In this document: in pieces, positions 19,444 to 23,683 of the stretch
Layout: each line of letters starts with the position of its first letter
How positions within the stretch are numbered: the first letter of the stretch is position 1
Program-made: the position numbers and the translations under genes
From: Allomyces arbusculus
Lineage: Eukaryota; Blastocladiomycota; Blastocladiomycetes; Blastocladiales; Blastocladiaceae
Direction of reading: 5' to 3'
DNA: 23,683 bases
Assembly (NCBI GenBank): GCA_027604705.1
Contig: JADHYV010000143.1
Span: 919 to 24,601, forward strand
Notes under the pieces: generated by a model
Databases searched by the model: none
What the model saw: only the letters and a program-made list of their open reading frames with translations
Told to the model about the DNA's origin: nothing

Positions 19444-20839
19444 ATGGCGACCCCTGCGACCCCGTCGGCCGCGGCCTACGAGGCGACCGTGACGGCGCCC
19501 GTCAACATTGCTGTGATCAAGTACTGGGGCAAGCGCGACGAGTCCTTGATCCTGCCCACCAACTCGTCGCTGTCGGCCACGCTCTCGCAAGACATTCTCC
19601 ACTCCAAGACGACGGCGCGCGCCGACCCGAGTTTCACGGGCGCCGACACGCTCTGGCTCAACGGCGTGCCCGAACCCATGTCAGCGTCCAAGCGGCTCGC
19701 CAACGTGGTCACCGCCCTGCGCGCCAAGCGCGCCGCCCTCGAAGCGTCCGACTCGTCTTTGCCGAAAATGTCCAAGTGGATCGTGCACGTCGTCTCGGAA
19801 AATAACTTCCCGACGGCCGCGGGGCTTGCCTCGTCGGCGTCGGGTTTTGCCGCGCTCGTGTTTGCGCTTGCCAACCTCTACCAACTCCCGGAAGCCAAGG
19901 ACGGCGAGTCGGGTGCCGGTCGTTCGACGCTCTCGGCGCTCGCGCGGCTCGGGTCCGGGTCGGCGTGCCGGTCCCTGTTTGGCGGGTTCGTCGCGTGGGA
20001 AATGGGCGCGCACGCGGACGGCCGCGACTCGGTGGCCGTGCCCGTGGCGCCCGCGACGCACTGGACCGACCTGGAAGCGCTGGTCCTGGTCGTGCACGAC
20101 GGACGGAAAGGCGTCTCGTCGACGTCGGGCATGCAGACGACGGTCAAGACGTCAGCCTTGGCGCAGGAACGGTTCAAGAGCGTCGTGCCGCAGCGCATGT
20201 TTGAGATGAAGCAGGCGATCTTGCGCAAGGACTTCGACAAGTTTGCCGAAACGACGATGATGGATTCGAACCAGTTCCATGCCATTTGCTTGGATACGTT
20301 CCCGCCGATTTTTTACTTGAACGACGTGTCGCGCGCGATCATTCAATTGGTCACGGATTTCAATGCGACGCCGCTGGAGGGCTACACTGGTAAGTATAAG
20401 GTAGCCTACACGTACGTTTTGCTTCTCTATTCGCCTTCCTCGCTTCTCTCCTCATTTTGAGCAGGAACTGACCCGACCCGTGACTCGCTCGCAAAACAAC
20501 AGGTACGACGCCGGCCCCAACGCGGTCCTCTACCTGCCGCGCCGGTTCGTGCGCCCCATCCTGGCGCTCATCCAGCACTACTTCCCGGCGCCCACCGACA
20601 TTGCGGCGGCCGACTACTTTGCCGATCCCTACAAGGTGGCCGCGACCTACCCGGCGCCGATCTCGACGAATGTGGCTGACTTGGCGCACACCAAGCTGAC
20701 GCCGCACGCGCCGGGCGCGATCAAGCGCATCTTGCACGCCAAGGTTGGCGATGGGCCGCGTGTGGTGTATGCGGGGCCCGCGAGCGATGCTGGGGAGACG
20801 GGCTTGATGGGCAAGGACGGGACGCCGGTCAAGAAGTAA
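19444..20839 (+). CDS. MVD1: Diphosphomevalonate decarboxylase, two exons
   Basis: Cytosolic GHMP-family enzyme (Erg19/Mvd1) that converts mevalonate diphosphate, with ATP, to isopentenyl diphosphate and CO2 in sterol and isoprenoid synthesis. Exons 19444-20411 and 20503-20839 give 434 aa (yeast 396). The 91-nt intron has donor GTACGT, CTGAC branch and acceptor AACAG, joining KVAYT to YDAGPNAVLYL. Motifs: APVNIAVIKYWGKRDESLIL (18-37), the GHMP ATP loop PTAAGLASSASG (123-134), GSGSACRSLFGG with the conserved Arg176, STSGMQTTVKTS, and MMDSNQFHAICLDTFPPIFY. The catalytic Asp is D325, the second residue wholly encoded by exon 2. Unspliced RNA would stop at 20458-20460, before that Asp. The ATG at 19444 has context CCACCATGGCG and is the first in frame. 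Confidence 0.96.
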
Positions 20840-21287
20840 GCTGGCAGAAGTGGGCGGTTGCGGATGGAGCGAGGGGCCGCGAGCGTGCGGCGTCTGCGGA
20901 GCAGCGCGGGTATTTTGAATACAGTCGACCTGCAGTTCTATTTCGCGCTCGATTTTCGACGACGCGAGTTTGGGCCGCTTGCAGGCAAGAAGGCCCATTT
21001 GCTCGAACCCTGCAAGTTGTCTCCGCTCAAAGTTGATATTTGCAAAATATCCTCGCCAGGTTGATTTGGTCAGCGAGAGCAAGGCCGTCCGACCGTTGGC
21101 GCTGGCGTGATCCGACACCTCGCCGTCACTCCGGTTTTCCCTTGCCGCACGCGTCGCTGCTCAAAACTCGTCCTCGACGCAACCAGGCCGCCATTGTCCA
21201 TTCTCCCGCGCGTTTCTTTGCTCAAGTGTGGACCGACCGCAACGCTCTCGCTCTCGTTGCAACCTACCCGCTTCCAAATCCACCACC
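20840..21287. promoter_or_regulatory. MVD1 3' flank and MCR1 promoter region
   Basis: 448 bp between two plus-strand genes. The part around 20910-21065 is AT-richer than the neighbouring coding DNA (for example TTGATATTTGCAAAATATCC near 21031) and probably includes the MVD1 polyadenylation region. A C-rich leader ending CCACCACC precedes the MCR1 ATG. Nothing else is recognised. Confidence 0.4.
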
Positions 21288-22751
21288 ATGTTCGCGCGCC
21301 TGACTTCCCGCGCCCAGGTTCGTCGACGCGCTGCTACCGCCAACACAATGTGCTACCGCCAACACGACCATGACCTGACCCGATGACAATTGTGCACCGT
21401 CAATAGCCCGCTGTCGCGCGCATTCGCCAGCTCAGCTCGCAGGTCGGCGGCTCTGCCAGCAACGGCGGCGGGTTCAACAAGGCCGCCGTTGGTGCTGCGG
21501 CCGTCGGTGCCGGTACGTCGTTCCCGCCTTGTTGTCGGGCGGGAGGGGAGGGGTGGGCGGGATGTGCGGTGGTCGCCGCGGAATGGCGTGATCAAGAATG
21601 GGCCGAGCGGGTCGGCTCAGCTTCGATCGATTCGCGGTGCCCAGGGTCGGTGCTGACGGCACCGCCACCAACTGCTAACGGCGCGGCCGTCGGCGAATGT
21701 GGGGTTGAGTGCGGCCGGCTAGCCGCGGGCCATCGTGCCGGAAGGGATCACGATGCGCCAGTATCGTACCGCGCTCCACGCCATATTAAGCGCGCCGTGC
21801 CTTGCCCTCTCCCGTCCCTTCGCCCTCACCTTGCTCACCAGCACAGCTCCTCGCAACGTTGCTGATATCGCGCACCGCACCTCCACCACAGCCGCGATCG
21901 CGTACTACGCCATGTCCTCCACCACGCCCGCCACGACCCCCGCGGCTGTCGTCGCCGTCCCGAAGAAGGAGTACCCTCCCGCGCTCGACCCGTCCGAGTT
22001 CCGCTCCTTCACCGTCTCGGACGTGCAGCGGATCAACCACAACACGGCGATTTTCCGGCTGGCTCTGCCGCACTCTGACCAGACCTTGAACCTGCCAACG
22101 ACCTCGTTTGTTCTCACCAAGACGGGTGACATTGTGCGCCCCTACACGCCAACGTCGCCCGACGACGCGCAGGGCCATTTCGACCTGCTGGTCAAGCAGT
22201 ATCCCGGAGGGAAAATGTCGACCCACATCCACTCGCTCAAGGTCGGCGACTCGTTGGAAGTGAAGGGCCCGATTCCGAAGTACCCGCTGGCGGCGAACCA
22301 GCACAAGCAGATTGCGATGGTCGCGGGCGGGACCGGGATCACGCCGATGCTGCAGATTGTGAACAAGTTGTTGTCGGACCCGGCCGACAAGACGAAGCTC
22401 ACGCTCGTCTTTGCGAACATCTCGGAGCAAGACATTCTGCTCAAGAACCAGCTCGATGAGCTGTCGAAGACGCACGGCGACCGGTTCAAGGTACAGTACG
22501 TGCTCGACAAGCCGCAGGATGCCAAGGCGTTTACCGCGCAGGGCGGCGTCGTCGGGTTTGTCACCAAGGATCTGTTGGCCAAGAAGTTGCCGTTCTCGGC
22601 CAAGGACGAAAACGTCAAGGTGTTTGTCTGTGGCCCGCCCGGGTTCGTGGCTGCGATTTCGGGTTCCAAGGCGCCGGATTACTCGCAGGGCGAGTTGGCG
22701 GGCGCGCTCAAGGACCTTGGGTTTGAGAAGGACCAGGTGTTCAAATTCTAA
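21288..22751 (+). CDS. MCR1: Mitochondrial NADH-cytochrome b5 reductase (Mcr1-like), three exons
   Basis: FAD enzyme that passes electrons from NADH to cytochrome b5 and other acceptors, supporting sterol synthesis and antioxidant recycling at mitochondria. Exons 21288-21317, 21407-21512 and 21892-22751 give 331 aa (yeast 302). Introns are 89 nt (donor GTTCGT) and 379 nt (donor GTACGT, acceptor CCACAG). Exon 1 encodes only MFARLTSRAQ. With exon 2 it forms an R/A/S presequence and an Ala/Gly-rich membrane anchor (about 36-51, ending IAYYAM). The FAD motif RPYTPTS is at 128-134, GGKMS at 151-155, the NADH motif GGTGITPM at 191-198 and CGPPGF at 292-297; the terminal Phe is family-typical. Exon 3 is open 5' to an ATG at 21735, but that extension lacks family similarity. 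The first two exons are inferred from frame, splice sites and the fitting anchor. Confidence 0.93.
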
Positions 22752-23322
22752 GTCGGTGATTGATGGGCGGAGAGGGAGGAGAGGATGGGAGGAGCGGAAT
22801 ACAATACCTCATTCTCGGTGACTTAATGAACACGGCGGGTGTTCCTAACGAGCAGGCCTAAGGTTTCCTCAGTCGGACGAATTAAAGTCCATTCGAAATA
22901 CAATGCGGATCCGCTTGGTTGACGAGATTGGAACATTACAATGGTGGCGGAGGGGAGAGAACAAGTCGCGCTCACCTTTCTCGATGGTTCTTGGGCGTCG
23001 TTCAGCCAAGAATCAGCCGACTGTGCTAGTGTGTGGCCGTCGCCGGCCGTTCATTGGTAGCATACCTACGTGGACGCGTCTTGATCTTGATTGCTACCAC
23101 ATGTCAGTCAGGTTGGGGTCACCTCCCGCAGAGATCGCATTTATTGTGATTTCATGACATCCCTAGATCGAATCTGGGAGCTGACGACACGCTCGCAGGA
23201 GACAGTCAGTCGGTACTCTTCGTGGGCTTCCCCACATCTCATTTTTTTGTTTTGTTTGTTTTCGTGTCGCTAGAACCGCCCGCATCTCAAACCAAACTCA
23301 TGCTTTGTGCTTGTTGACCAAG
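22752..23322. other. Gene-free 3' flank of MCR1
   Basis: 571 bp of lower-GC sequence after the MCR1 stop. AATTAAAG near 22880 and T-rich tracts near 23240-23260 occur. No reading frame here carries a recognisable motif, and no repeat or RNA gene was found. Confidence 0.5.
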
Positions 23323-23683
23323 TCAGATTCGGATCCGGGTACCAATCGCGTTACTTATGTCCAAGCAGACATTTCTGCTGATACACATGATAAACGACGC
23401 AAACAAACCCCAACACAACGAGAGGAACGCGAGCCCGGCGGCTCGCGAAGAGCCGCACGCCGCGACCCAGTCGCAGTCACGTTGCTCAAGGCGGCTGACG
23501 GTAGAGGTGTGGCCTCGGCGTCGTGGATGCGGGCGCATTCGCGAGGGAGTCTGCTCGCCTGCGTATACCCGAATCGCGCCAAACCAGATGCGGTAACGCA
23601 TCAGCACCCTGGTGCCCGTTGTATTGAAAGGGCAGCTCAAAAACATCAGCCGCGTCGGGAGCATTTTGGTCTTGCCAGCCTTG
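23323..23683 (-). CDS. Doubtful partial reading frame at the window edge
   Basis: A minus-strand frame runs in from the right edge (at least 119 codons) and stops at 23323. The translation contains one hydrophobic stretch, AAGLAFLSLCWGLFASFIMC, which could be a membrane segment, and a basic region before it. No family is recognised. It could be the last exon of a gene lying mostly outside the window, or a chance frame. The sequence is AT-richer than the clear genes nearby. Confidence 0.2.
   Translation of the reverse strand, partial: KAGKTKMLPTRLMFLSCPFNTTGTRVLMRYRIWFGAIRVYAGEQTPSRMRPHPRRRGHTSTVSRLEQRDCDWVAACGSSRAAGLAFLSLCWGLFASFIMCISRNVCLDISNAIGTRIRI

Noticed and set aside
20997-21033. B-box-like GGTTCGAGC on the minus strand
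   Set aside because: The flanking bases do not form a T-stem and no tRNA fold can be drawn around it.
23438-23456. Perfect 7-bp hairpin GCGGCTC-GCGAA-GAGCCGC
   Set aside because: Isolated, with no T-tract or nearby gene end that would give it a role. Such stems are expected by chance in GC-rich DNA.

Overview
This is a GC-rich, gene-dense, intron-containing fungal window. It carries a class IV-type chitin synthase, a fungal-type Mcr1 reductase and an Erd1-like EXS protein. Introns are short (58-98 nt apart from two longer ones of 279 and 379 nt). GC bias and gene content fit an early-diverging zoosporic fungus, perhaps Blastocladiomycota. The phylum is inference only.

Layout from left to right. 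Positions 1-119 hold only G and C in long homopolymer runs, probably a contig-edge artefact. A three-exon chitin synthase (239-4923, minus) is followed by about 1.3 kb without a gene. Next come TAF11 (6194-6742, minus) and, divergent from it, SEC63 (7305-9409, plus, one intron). Between the convergent genes SEC63 and ERD1 lies about 3.7 kb of very different DNA (9410-13093). It is AT-richer and strongly CpG-depleted, and it contains broken leucine-rich-repeat-like coding remnants on the plus strand and a possible tRNA-like Pol III sequence. GC-rich coding DNA then resumes: ERD1/EXS protein (13094-14937, minus, three exons), mitochondrial ribosomal protein uS2m (15437-16321, plus), an Aven homologue (16388-17467, minus, four exons), a TENA/THI-4-like protein (17940-18938, plus), diphosphomevalonate decarboxylase MVD1 (19444-20839, plus, two exons) and mitochondrial NADH-cytochrome b5 reductase MCR1 (21288-22751, plus, three exons). 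The last ~930 bp are AT-richer and hold only a doubtful partial reading frame.

The genes are unrelated housekeeping functions, as is usual in a compact fungal genome: cell wall, transcription initiation, ER translocation, Golgi phosphate and glycosylation, mitochondrial translation, isoprenoid synthesis and sterol-linked redox. There is no operon or gene cluster. Three divergent pairs share 470-560 bp promoter regions: TAF11/SEC63, ERD1/uS2m and AVEN/TENA. All exon joins given here were worked out by hand from GT-AG sites, reading-frame continuity and family motifs. No virus-like element, CRISPR array or rRNA was seen, and no clearly new biological system. The items most worth a second look are the CpG-depleted island, the fungal Aven homologue, the cysteine-free TENA protein and the GTAC-type splice donors.
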